From: Torreya grandis
Taxonomy: Eukaryota > Streptophyta > Pinopsida > Cupressales > Taxaceae
Assembly: GCA_037957365.1 (NCBI GenBank)
Contig: JARHVA010008355.1
Coordinates: forward strand, 241,001-305,000
Direction: 5' to 3'
DNA length: 64,000 bases
Shown: piece after piece, positions 1 to 10,717 of the stretch
How the letters are laid out: every line of letters starts with the position of its first letter
Numbering within the stretch: the first letter of the stretch is position 1
The notes under the pieces: generated by a model
Seen by the model: the letters and a program-made list of their open reading frames with translations, nothing else
Told to the model about the DNA's origin: nothing
Database searches by the model: none
Program-made: the position numbers and the translations under genes

Positions 1-686
1 CTCTCTCTCTCCTCTTCCTCTTTTCTATAAATATAGGATTATAGGCCTCAAAATGGGTCCCTTTATCCCACTTTTTGGTATGACCAGACTCTACCAAAAT
101 TTATACTGTAACACCTTTTGATGTAATAAAGAATGAGTTCCATCATTTTTCAAGCCAAATTAAAGTGTGTTTTATGAATTCAAACACTATGGTTAAGTGA
201 ATGTTTGTTCCTTGATTATGTCTAAGTTTTCCTCACCTTTAAGAAGTGCTTAATATTTCTCATAGGTCATTATAAGTGAAATTTATAGTTTATTATCTAG
301 CTTAAGAGTGGATATTTATCCTCTCTTACTAATTTAATAACTGAATAATGCTTTATTTTAAATAATTTATGTGTGATTGATTTTATTTGGTCTTGAAAGT
401 GTCTTATAATGTGTATTGTGTGAAATTTGTGTGATAAAATCATTGGTGCATCACATCTTTTACATGATTTTATAAGTTATTATTTAAATCTCTCTCCCTT
501 TTCCAAGCAAGTTCTATTTTGGGTTTAGTATAAGGGATAGATATAAAAGGAAGAGAACCTTCTCCAAAGGTCAAGTCTATTATTAGGATACCCATAGCCT
601 AGGATTAGTCCCATGTTAGAATAGATCTGAGTAGGAATATCTAAACAATCCCCTCCTCAACTAAGGTAAAATCTAAAACTATGATA
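1..686 (+). repeat. Element A LTR, partial (left copy)
   Basis: This stretch aligns along its length with 44430-45150. Shared blocks include the CT tract, a segment reading TATGACCAGACTCTAC, a block around TCCATCATTTT, and the terminal block CCCCTCCTCAACTAAGGT. Similarity stops at 686 on this copy and at 45150 on the other, which I take as the LTR end. Only about 10 bases of CT remain here against about 69 in the other copy. The upstream part of the LTR is off the window. A TGGCATGCCC-type sequence at 690 lies where a primer-binding site is expected, but I cannot assign it to a tRNA. Confidence 0.7.
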
Positions 687-1059
687 GTTTTGGCATGCCC
701 TATGGAACCAAGTTTCTTTGGTATAATTAAAGTTTTAATTTTGAGAAGAATAAATTATAGCAGCATGAGAGATCTACCATCATCAAAATTCAAAGTTCCT
801 TCAGGTTGTAGAGCTCATAGCATCTTCTAGATAGTGTTTTAATGCCAAAGGTTACAACAAGATCATCAATTAAAGGTATTCCTTTTGAAAATATTGATTT
901 GCCTTCTAATTCTTATATAAGATAAATATTCAATAGTACAATACCTTATCCTCAAAGGAAATGTTCATATCCTAGTGATTCTATTATTTTAATCCAATCT
1001 ATTATTCTCATAAGCCAAACCCCTTTTGCCTAAATGGTTATCAAGAATCAAGTCATTGT

Positions 1060-2754
1060 CCCATTAAATAAGGGTATCCCCCTAAATTTAGCAAAATATG
1101 ATGGCATTCCTATGTCTACCCTAAAAATTATCCTTTCTTTTTAGGAGAATAGGATAAAACTATTGCTATTGAGCATATACAAGATGTTGCCAATCTATGT
1201 TCTATTCATAATGTTACTCAAGATAATGTGGCTATCAAAACTATTATTACTTCCTTCAAGGGAAAATAATTGAAATGGTATAGGAATATTTCATTTAACT
1301 CCATTGTAATTGGGATGATCTAGGTGCAGCCTTAGTTAGGTAATTTGAAGACAAGTCTGATCATATGTCATTGGTTGAACAACTGACTACCATACAAAGG
1401 TACCCCCATAAATTCATGTCTAGTTTTAACCTCAGATTCTAAAATACATGGAATAAGATCCTTTCATTGGTTAGAACATATCTAGAGTATGAATTTTTCT
1501 ACTATCTAAAGGCCCTTAATTCTGATATAAGTGTCATGATATAGTATATGGGTGGTAATACTTTGCCAAATTCATATGAAACTACTATAAGGGTAGAAAA
1601 TAGCTTAATACAAGATGGTAAACTTGATCTAAGGTCTCTAATTCCAATATTCCTAGAATTGCAACCCGTTCCTCCTCTTCAAGTTCCCCAAGTTCCATCT
1701 ATAGCTCCTATGCTATCTCCAAAAGTCCAAGATGTAAATCCTCCTAATCAATCTAGTGAGATTGGTGACTTGAAAAGCATGATACAAGTTTTTGTAAATG
1801 AGATTTTTCAACTCAAAAGATAGTAGTACCAAGGTAGACCTTATCAGTAGCAAAACCAAAACACTTATCAATCTTTCAATAACCAATGACCCCTTTATCA
1901 AGGTTTCAAGGACAATAGGCAACCTTATCAAAATCAATGAGCCATAACCTAAACTAATCAATATGCATCCCTTCTTCCTAACATACCTTGTAGTTCAAAA
2001 GCTATTGTTCCTAAAAATAACTTGATGTAAGATCTAGGTTGGCAGCCTTCTAATCCAAATGACACTCAAAATCAAGTCTTAGTATCACAATATATTACTA
2101 TGAAACAAATGACATGGGAAGAGTTCTCCCTTCGAGGTGGTTTGTATCAAGACATGCATATGACATTACAAGGAGAAACTCAAAAATTTCTATAGCAACT
2201 TGATGTTATCAATGTTAATTGGTAATTAGATAATCATATTGCATTCAATCAAGTTAGTGAAACTATCAATACAAATAGTCAAGCGGTAGTTTTGACTAGA
2301 GATAAAAGAAGAGTAGTTGAAGAAATAGGGACTATTTTAGACAATTTAGACTTATCTATAGTCTAATTGAAAAAAATATGAATAATATGCCTATATTATT
2401 AAAAAAATCATAATTTTTAATTCTCTCCAATCCAATAAATGGGGAATAGATCCAAATTATTATTGTACTTTATACATGCAACTTGCATAGAATCCAAAAA
2501 CTATTCAATTTCAAATATTATCTCTTGTCCAATTTTGGGGCATAAGTGAAGATTATATAAAATAGTCCTTAGGCTCAAGATGTGAGCAATACTTCTAGTG
2601 TTACTAGTTTTATTTCCAAGAGTATCAAGGATCAAGTTGATGTTCCTATAAGACAAAATATTTAGAATATAGAGGCAATGAAGGTTACCTAAATACTTTT
2701 AACTAAATAATAACCAATGGATCAAAAGTTGTAGCCAAAGGTTAGTAGAGCATC
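1060..2754 (+). pseudogene. gag: Element A gag relic
   Basis: Conceptual translation shows a retrotransposon gag core (structural protein that packages the element RNA in the cytoplasm): an entry motif LNLAKYDGIP near 1085, a WDDLGAALVR stretch near 1312, a SLVEQLTTIQRY stretch near 1373, then a Q/P/N-rich tail from 1640 to 2000. The only longer open piece is 1548-1823. Many in-frame TAG and TAA codons occur where CAG, CAA or TGG is expected, and no full frame survives. No zinc knuckle is visible. The reading is cut at 2755 by element B and resumes after 7981. Gag is recognised from pattern and position before protease, so family assignment beyond Ty3/gypsy is not claimed. Confidence 0.55.
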
Positions 2755-3069
2755 TGATCCATAAATAGGTAGTGTCCAAAAATACACCAATTACTCTATT
2801 TTTATGAATGCTTTATAAATTCTCAATTTAAAATTTGAATAATAATTAAAATCAGCAATAAAAATGAAAATAATCAACAAACATGAGTCATAGAGACAAT
2901 ATGCAAACCAAAATTGATAATGGAGTTCATGCAATATGGGCTATGTCTTTGGGTCTTGCTCAAAGGTGGAACTAATCAATTATTGATGTAAAAATTACTT
3001 TGTACATCATTTATCCTTATTAGCGGTTATCTATATTCAAATGAATGTTTTGATGCCCTCTAACTCTAA

Positions 3070-3235
3070 CTTTGATAAGTGGCTCAGTCTCTAGCTCTTA
3101 GATCTGGCTCTCAGTTCTTAGCTCTAGATGTTGGATCTCAACTCTAGGTCTCAGCTCTGACTCTTGACTTTGGCTCTTATCCCTCACTTTTGTCTCTAGC
3201 ACTTTCTCTAGGATCAGACTCTAATTGATTATTGT
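3070..3235. repeat. AGCTCT-type degenerate tandem tract in LTR B
   Basis: Variants of AGCTCT, GGCTCT and CAGCTCT recur every 6-13 bases. The same tract is at about 6905-7050 in the other LTR, so it belonged to the element when it inserted. It is simple-sequence-like and has no coding sense. Confidence 0.7.
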
Positions 3236-3654
3236 CAAGTCTTATGTGTTGTTCTTCACACTTTGATTATTATTTCAAATGACCCCTCTAGACTCTTTAT
3301 ATAGGTTTATGGGCCCACAAAAGTTGGGCTTGGATGATTATGCTTTCCAAAATTTAAATAATATTCATAATTATCCCAAGACCTATTTTAATGGAATTAA
3401 AAATCATTCCATTTAATTATGAGATTACAATATAAGGCTTTATTTAGTCCACACATGAATTATATGGCTTTTACATGTTTTAATAAAACATTACATTAAA
3501 AATGCCATAATAATATCCCATTTTTGTGGGAATAAATATTATCATATATCCATGCCTTATTAAAATTATATATTTTTTTAATATCCACGTATGTTTGGAA
3601 AATATACTTTCTTAATATTTGGTCAAAATCCTTTTTATCCCACATTGTTGGGAT

Positions 3655-3655
<1 letters not shown>

Positions 3656-3693
<38 letters not shown>

Positions 3694-3757
3694 ATATATA
3701 TACATACATATATATACATATATATACATATATATACATATATATACATATATATAC

Positions 3758-3835
<78 letters not shown>

Positions 3836-3887
3836 GTATATATATACATATATGTATATATATACATATATGTATATATATATATAG
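3656..3887. repeat. (TA)n / TATACA compound microsatellite in left LTR B
   Basis: About 230 bases of TA with TATACATA and TATGTATA interruptions start right after TTGTTGGGA. The other LTR has only about 30 bases of TA (from about 7482) at the same place. Open frames across this tract on both strands are low-complexity artefacts, not genes. Confidence 0.95.
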
Positions 3888-4366
3888 TAAACATTATTCC
3901 ATTTAAAGTGGTCTTACCTTGCCATGTAGATGTGTCGTGTGGAGGCTTGTAGTTTTAACATATGTCCATACCAATTTGTTCCATGTTTCCAAACTGCATT
4001 GGTCCATATTTAATGCTTATTGACCATGTTTGACCATCATTGACCAATGCTAACTCATCTTGTTAACTATTGGCCAAATTTGACCTACCATAAATTTTGC
4101 ATTCAAAATCATAATTGGTCCATTTAAAATGCATCAAAAATGTTTTGATTATTTATACACCATGGAAATAGTTAAGAAATGTTCCATGACCATTAATTTT
4201 TCCATTTTGACTATTTGTTGACTAAACTTTGACCAATGATAATTGGAACATATGATGTCTATTTTTTTGCATTCCAATAGCTGCTAGAAATATCTTGATG
4301 AGATCTACACAATAGAACACATTTAAATAAAACCAAGGAACTTTTAAATATATATTCTAGATCACA

Positions 4367-5281
4367 CCTCCCCACTGAGAAGGCTTTTGTTCCACTAAAC
4401 GCTGAAACATTAATTTTCCTATTACTAGATCTGGTTCTTTGAAATGCCTCATGGAGATCTCTATAGTGGACTCTGTGGTCCCTAAAATTGATATTCTAAG
4501 ATGGGTATGCTATGCCATTCCTTTCATATGGAACATTATGAATACATAAAAAGATCAGTTTAAAAAATACATCTCAATGTCAAAGAGACAAGTGTCTAAC
4601 TGATTTGGTGATTTTTTAGTGAATAAGCTATCATGTATAGTGTGGGAATAGAAAAATTTATGTGTACTACTAGTTGCATCCCTAAAATGGTGAACTACAT
4701 GTAACTACAAAATATCACCTAGTAAAACTATAGACATGTTTGTTAGTGTAATTAGAATGTACTCTAATGTTGTAAGCATATTTAGAAATCACATTTATTG
4801 CCCACATGGGTCTTATCCAACATGTGACTTATAAGTATGGTAACAATCCAAATTATACATTATGATTACAATTACAAACACTACCCAAAACATGGGTCTT
4901 ATAATGCATCCAACATATACATTCCAAAAATAGATGTGTTCCCAAAACAACAATTATTATGAAATGTAAGGATGGAAAATTGTATACTACCAATGTGCCC
5001 ATCAACTTGCATAACTGCTAACAAAAATATACAAAGCTAAAAATATGAGTTTAATTCCCAAACTACACTAGGAACTCAAAATTCCAAATAGAAGATTCAA
5101 ATTCAAATTTTTAAATATAAGAAGATCACTAAGCATGATAAACATGTCTCTCAGTTCTTCTCATAAATTTGAACTCCAAAATCAAAGTTAAAAAATATGG
5201 GAAAAGTATTTCCTTTCAACATACAACAGGAATCCCATTTAACCAAATGCTTTGAGTTATTTTCATGGCATTCAAAAGTCA
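4367..5281. other. Element B 3' non-coding interior
   Basis: This lies between the zinc-knuckle region and the left LTR. All frames are closed at short intervals, and I recognise no RT, RNase H or integrase motif. The first bases form the polypurine tract of B on the minus strand. Confidence 0.6.
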
Positions 5282-6412
5282 TCAACTATGTGACATATAA
5301 TTAAAGAATTGTTTACCAACCCATTTTGATGGATTTTCTTTTTTAGTTAATACATGATCCAAGGTTGACTTAGTAAATGTTGGTGAGTTAAAAACTTCAT
5401 TTACCTTTATAATAGTTCCAATTTCCATCTCTTTCTTACTATTTTTAGGATGGCATGATGGTTGAAGTTTCCAACACTGTTCCACCCGATGTCCACTCAT
5501 ACTATAATGAGTGCAAAAATTTATCTTCCTGATCAAGAAAACCTATTTTCCATTTCTCACCTTTGAATGAGGAGATTGGTCTTTAGTACTAAGCTCATCA
5601 AGAAACCACTTCTGCAAGAACAACTTTCTCTTCCAATAATATATAATAGAATGATTACTTGACCCACAAAAAATACATGAAAAACCATACATCATTTTTT
5701 TGTATATTAAAACCATATTACTTATACTGAAAGAGTGCATCATTATAAGTTTTAAAATTTTCTTTATGTTTATGATTATAATTTTTGTAATAAAGAGGAG
5801 GTGGAATGTCATAACCTCTTGTCTAAATTTTCTTACATATTTCATCAAATGATAATGAATCAATAATTTCCTATAAAAAATAACTTGGAGGACTAGTGGG
5901 GTAATCACTTGGTTGTTTCAAGCTTGTCTCCCTTTAGCATTCTTGGTGAACTCTCTAATTTCCATTATCTCACTAGAATAACGTAAACCAACAAAATGAG
6001 GATGATCCTCTACCTGTATTGGATTAGAAATACCTTACCCATTTTTACTAAGGCCAATTCAATCAAATCCCATTTTAATTAATAATTTAAATCTAATGCC
6101 TTTAGTATGTTTTTCAAAATCACCAAAACCATTACCTAAATCTAAATAGGAGGAAGAAAAACATGGTGATTAGATTAAAATGCATTTTTATTTCATGGTT
6201 TTTACATCTAACATGGAAGGCAAATCCTTCTTTTGTTCACCACATTGCAATCTGTGCCGAATCTCATCCTTAGTTTCTATCTCTAATTTCAAGCATGAAA
6301 TTTGTTATACAAGGGAGTAGAGTTTGGATCTCAAGAGAAAATTCTCATCTTGAATTTCTCTATTGATGCTTTCAAGATCTTCTAGCCTCTATCTTTTCAA
6401 AGCTTTACTCAT
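5282..6412 (-). pseudogene. gag: Element B gag-like protein: coiled coil plus two zinc knuckles
   Basis: Read from an ATG at 6412, the N-terminal region is rich in E, K and L and looks like a coiled coil (MSKALKR, then LEDLESINREIQDEN, about 6412-6250), with a TAG after residue 7. After frame shifts, two open pieces (5543-5908 and 5282-5536) carry cysteine-histidine motifs: CIFCGSSNH near 5660 and CTHYSMSGHRVEQC near 5490. The second matches the C-X2-H/C-X3-GH-X4-C layout of gag zinc knuckles that bind RNA. The reading ends at 5282 with no pol domain downstream. Stops and at least one frameshift make it a pseudogene. It could also be read as a dedicated gag of a LARD-like element. Confidence 0.6.
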
Positions 6413-6549
6413 AGCTATCTGCAAATAACCTATACTTCCAAAATAATGCACATTAAAAAAGGAAGATTAACAAGCTCAAATATCTACAAATACTAAATCA
6501 AAACCAAATTGATATTAACTAAAAATAAAAAACAATCCACTAAATTCTA

Positions 6550-6563
6550 TCACTCTAATACCA
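6550..6563 (-). other. Element B primer-binding site (tRNA-Met type, decayed)
   Basis: The minus strand reads TGGTATTAGAGTGA next to the 5' LTR. The canonical plant site is TGGTATCAGAGC, so there is one C-to-T change plus differences at the end. This fixes the element's orientation. Confidence 0.7.
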
Positions 6564-6567
6564 AAAT

Positions 6568-7477
6568 TCATTCGCAAATAGACAGTGACCAAAACTACAC
6601 CAATTACTCTATTTTTATGGATGCTTTATAAATTCTTATTTTCTCGTTAATTAACATGAAATTTTCATAATAATTAAAACACTAATAATTGATAATAAGG
6701 AAAAAGCATGAGTCACAAAGATAATATGCAAACTAGAATCAATAATGGAGTTTACCCAATTTGGGCTACATCTCTGGGTTTTACTCAAACGTAGAACTGA
6801 CTAATTATTGATGTAAAAATTACTTTGTATAGCAGTTATCCCTAATAGGGGTTGTCAATCTATAAACGAATGTTTTGATGTCCTCCATATTTGACTCTAG
6901 CAACTGGCCTTAGCTCTGGCTATGGCTTTCAACTTTAGCTCTTGGATCTAGCTCTTAGTTGTCAGCTCTAGCTCTTGGCTCTCAGCTTTGGCTCTTAGCT
7001 CTAGCTCTTATCTCTCACTCTTGGCTCTAGCACTTGATCTTGGCTCAGACTCTACTTTATTATTTTCAATTCTTGTGTGTTTTTCTTCACACTTTGATTG
7101 TGATTTCAAATTATCGCTTGAGACCCTTTATATAGGTTTATGAGTCCACAAAAGGTGGGCTTGGATGATTATCCTTTTCCAATTTTAAATAATATTCATA
7201 ATTATCCGAAGACCTATTTTAATGGGATTAACAATTATCCCATCCTATCATGAGATTATAATATAAGGATTTATTTATCCCACAAATGAATTATATGGAC
7301 TTTACATGTTTCAATAAAACATTAAATTAAAAATACCATAATAAATCCCATTTTTGTGGGAACAAAGATTATCATATCTCCATGCCTTATTAAAAGGCTA
7401 TTTTTTTTATATCCACATATGTGTGGAAAATATACTTTTTTAATATTTGGACAAAGTCCTTTTTATCTAACATTGTT

Positions 7478-7516
<39 letters not shown>

Positions 7517-7981
7517 AACTTTATCCCATGTAAAGTGGTTTCACCTTGCCCCATATATGTGCCATATGGAGGCTTATAGTTGTGCGACATGTCAATACTA
7601 ATGTGTGTCATGTGTCCATACGACATTGGTCTAGATTTAATGCTTATTGATCATGTTTGACCAGTATTGACCTATGTTGATCCATCTTGTTGATTTTTGA
7701 CCAACTTTGATCAGCCATAACTTTCACATAGGACTCAGAATTGGTCTATTCAAAATGCATCAAAAAGCTTGTGAAGAGTTATACACCATAGAACTAGTTA
7801 AGGAATGTTATATAACCATCACTTTTTATAGTTTGACCCACTTTGACCAATGATAAATGAAGCATATGATGTCCATTTTTTTGCATTCCAATAGTTTTCA
7901 GAAAGCTCTTGATGAACTATACACAATGGACTACATTTAAAGAAAACCAAGAAACTTTTGAAAATATCTTTTAGATCAACA
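6568..7981 (-). repeat. Element B 5' LTR (right copy)
   Basis: This is the partner of 2755-4366. It starts (plus strand) near TCATTCGCAAATAG and ends at TTAGATCAACA. The AGCTCT tract, a short TA tract (about 7482-7510) and TTGACC clusters (about 7655-7850) are all present. In minus orientation the TTGACC cluster lies at the start of the LTR (U3), where promoter elements would be. Confidence 0.85.
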
Positions 7982-8716
7982 TATTTTAGCATAATAGAAA
8001 AAATGAAGAAATTAATTGTTATTATTAGTATATGGGATTTCCTTTCTATTCCAAGGAAAAAGGACATTCTTATTCAAGAGCTTTTAGATATTAAAGTATC
8101 TAAAGAACTAGCTGAGAATCAAGGAGCTATCTTTGCCAATTTAGACCAATAAATCAAGTAACCTAATCAACAAGTACATAACATGAAAAAGGTGGCTAAA
8201 ACCAATGTCAAATCAAACAAAATCCCTCCCTTTTATCTCTCTTTGATAGTAAGTGACTGCTTAATCTATAATTGTATGGTAGATAGTGGAGCTAGTAACA
8301 CTATCATACCCAAACAGATTGTAGACAAGCTTGGTCTTTTCTATGACCCAAATACCAAAGGAGTATTGCAATTAGATGGGTCATCAAAAAAAATATTAGA
8401 CAGAATCAAAGATCTAAAACTAATATTACATGCCTTTCCCATTGTGGTTATTCAACAAGATGTAGTTTTAGTGAACTTGCCACCCTATTTTGACATGTAT
8501 CTGTCAAGAGACTTTACTTCAAATATTGGAGGATATTTGTCAGCTAATTGGACCTATTCAATGTTTAATACCAGGTATGGTACTAAGGTAACAATAAATT
8601 TTGAATCTATTTCAAGATTTCATTTGGAGCTATATATGCCAAGTATGGTGAATGGTAATTGTGTTATCTCAGACAAGGTACTAAAAATAATGAGGTGGAA
8701 AATGAATCACCTCTAG
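7982..8716 (+). CDS. pol: Element A aspartic protease region of gag-pol
   Basis: The 177-codon open stretch (8183-8716) carries a retropepsin active site MVDSGASNTIIP at residues 32-43, followed by a hydrophobic strand and a ...LSRDFTSNIGGYL segment typical of the C-terminal half of Ty3/gypsy protease. The enzyme cleaves the element's own gag-pol precursor inside the virus-like particle. The catalytic D-S-G is intact. Sequence from 7982 to 8152 just upstream is a short gag/linker piece in another frame, resuming A after element B. The start at 8183 is only the first ATG in an internal polyprotein segment, not a true start. Confidence 0.75.
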
Positions 8717-8861
8717 ATGGAGTCCCAAATAATTTCCTTGATCAATGGGCATATGATTTTCATGTACATCGTCCCTAAAATTTAATTAAATAAGAGGGAA
8801 TTGGTGTCTATTTTATTCATGAATTTGATACACCAATTCCAACATTGATGAAATATGATCA

Positions 8862-9280
8862 ACCTAGTGATAGACTGTGGCAGCTATATTTTGATGGATC
8901 TAGAAATAAAAATGGCACTAGAAATGGAATGATATTAATTTATCCATCCAATAAAATGTATTTATCTTATCTCAAGTTTTAGTTTGGTTTTTTTAATAAT
9001 GTTACTGAATATGAAGCACCAGTGCATGGTTTGCAATGGGTAAGAAAGATGAAGGTCTATTCTTTACAAGTTTTTAGAGATAGTGAACAAGTAGTTCACC
9101 AAATAAGGGGACTTAATATATGAAATAACCCACTACTTAGGTATTATAATCATAGAGTATGAGACATAGTTGAATAATTTCAAGATTTAAATATTTAGGC
9201 CATATCAACAAATACAAACAAGCATGCATATAGGCTAGCTTCCATTGGGTCACAATTCAATATCCCAGATCATAAAAAAT
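8862..9280 (+). pseudogene. pol: Element A RNase H-like domain upstream of RT
   Basis: Translation gives a plant/archaeal-type RNase H pattern: LYFDGSRNKNGT (first Asp, about 8880), VTEYEAPVHGL (Glu, about 9005), VFRDSEQVVHQI (second Asp, about 9070), then a degraded C-terminus in which the expected Ala-Asp-x-Leu-Ala reads AYRLAS (about 9235). A TAG lies in the first third and others follow. The domain is placed before RT rather than after it. Its counterpart in element D occupies the same place. Role by family: RNA strand removal during reverse transcription, or a structural connection domain. Confidence 0.65.
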
Positions 9281-9639
9281 GAAAAAGTTTAATCACACAT
9301 CAAGCTAGTTAAGAGACCTTATATCTCAAAAAAATAATGATAATGGGCAAGTATTTGAAGATAAATGTAAGTTTGTCAGATTGTTACAAGATGAAGATAA
9401 ATTCTCCTCAATCAACCAAGACAAGCATTTACTCTAGTATGATGACCAAATTATGTAATTAAAGATAAACGAGTTGTCTAAAGGGTTGGTAACCCTTGAA
9501 AAAATATTCAACAAAGATGATAAATTGATAAAATAAAAGTTTAATTTATCAACCAAGGAATAACACTACACAAATGTAGAGATTGCAACTAGAAAGAGTT
9601 TAAAGCTAGGTAAAGTTTGTACATCTTTAGAGAAAGAAA

Positions 9640-10270
9640 CCTTTATTGAGTCATGTTCAAGTTTTGAAAATGTCTTTGCATGGAAGTATAGTGACCTTAA
9701 AGGATTTGATCCAAGTCTAGATCAACATACCAATGAGTTAAAATATGAGACTAGGCCAATCAGATAGAGACAAAGCCATATTAACCCAAATCTTGAACCA
9801 TTGATGAGAGATAAACTACACAAGCACATTGAGTTAGCTATAATATTTCTAATTAAGCATTCAAATTGGGTATCAAACCTTTTTATAATACAAAGAGAGA
9901 ATGGTGAAATAAGGTTATGTGTTGACTTTCATGACTTGAACAAGGAATTTCTTAAATACCACTACCCATTACCATCAATATAAATATTTTTATAGATAAT
10001 TAAATGTTCTTATAGGTTCTCTTTATTGGATAGCTATAGTGGTTATAACTAGATTGTGGTCAATGAAAAAGACCAAGTCAAAATAGCCTTCACCATAAAG
10101 TTGGGGAAATTTACATACAAAAATATGTCTTTTGGTTTATACAATACTAGATCCATTTTTTAGAAGGTTATGGTCATGGCATTTCAGGGTCTCCTCAACA
10201 AGTTTATACTTATTTATCTAGATGACATAACAATATTAGATGACATAACAATACATATGAGCATATGATT
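9640..10270 (+). pseudogene. pol: Element A reverse transcriptase
   Basis: Ty3/gypsy RT motifs are readable in pieces: RQSHINPNLEPLMRDKL (about 9770), SNWVSNLFIIQRENGEIRL and VDFHDLNKE (9860-9950), LLDSYSGYN-like (about 10025), MSFGLYNTRS (about 10130) and the catalytic YLDDITI (about 10217). Stops and frame changes separate them. Directly after the catalytic motif the 17-base string TAGATGACATAACAATA is duplicated in tandem. The thumb, the usual RNase H and the integrase core that should follow are absent. Confidence 0.75.
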
Positions 10271-10450
10271 CATCTTAGACAAGTGTTTGAAAGGTGTATA
10301 GAATTTGGACAAGTACCTAAACATTTTAAGAGACCTTATGATTGAAATTACATGATTCTCAATAAAATAATACCTTGTTTCATATTCTTCTAGCCAATGA
10401 AAATAAAATATTCTAAGATTATGGAGCTATAAGATAAAATTCATCAGTCC

Positions 10451-10717
10451 ATGTTGGCCATGGAGGCTCATCAAGCAATGGTAAAGAGATTATTTGACAA
10501 AGGAACTTATTCAAGAAGTTTTCAAGAAGGAAATTTTGTCCTCAAGTGGGATGAGGACAAAGATAAGCTAGGAAGGAGCACAAAATTTTATTCTCTTTGG
10601 AGTGGTCCATATATAGTCTCCAGCTGTAAGTCCCATAATTCTTTCCAACTCACAAGGATGAATGGTGAAGAGCTTCCTATCCTAGTCAATGTGATACATC
10701 TAAAGTACTATTATTAA
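10451..10717 (+). CDS. pol: Element A integrase C-terminal tail
   Basis: The 88-codon open frame matches the end of Ty3/gypsy integrase: an AMEAHQAMVKRLFDK helix, a FVLKWDEDK strand, WSGPYIVSS, then NVIHLKYYY at the stop. It follows truncated RT with only about 180 bases between, so the catalytic core and zinc-binding part of integrase were lost by deletion. The ATG is internal to the former polyprotein, so this is a remnant rather than an independent gene. Confidence 0.7.
   Translation: MLAMEAHQAMVKRLFDKGTYSRSFQEGNFVLKWDEDKDKLGRSTKFYSLWSGPYIVSSCKSHNSFQLTRMNGEELPILVNVIHLKYYY

Larger units (their letters stand above)
2755..4366 (-). repeat. Element B 3' LTR (left copy)
   Basis: This aligns with 6568-7981 throughout. 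It is about 200 bp longer because of the TA microsatellite at 3656-3887. It contains an AGCTCT-rich degenerate tandem tract (about 3070-3240) and many TTGACC/TTGACT motifs (about 4018-4235). Its right end reads TAGATCACA, next to the polypurine tract on the minus strand. Confidence 0.85.
2755..7981 (-). mobile_element. Element B: gag-only LTR retrotransposon (non-autonomous)
   Basis: Two direct repeats (2755-4366 and 6568-7981) flank a 2.2-kb interior. On the minus strand the right repeat is the 5' LTR. It is followed by TGGTATTAGAGTGA (RC of 6550-6563), a decayed initiator tRNA-Met primer site, and the left repeat is preceded by the purine tract GTGGGGAGG (RC of about 4367-4377). The interior holds only a coiled-coil and zinc-knuckle coding relic. 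I see no protease, RT, RNase H or integrase, so it would have needed enzymes from another element. I found no clean 5-bp target duplication, and the ends are accurate to a few bases. Confidence 0.8.

Noticed and set aside
2750..2760. Target-site duplication of element B
   Set aside because: GCATC on the left and the bases after 7981 do not match. No convincing 5-bp duplicate could be assigned.
3496..3906. Frames of 73-132 codons on both strands made of I, Y, T, H and M
   Set aside because: They are translations of the TA/TATACA microsatellite in LTR B.
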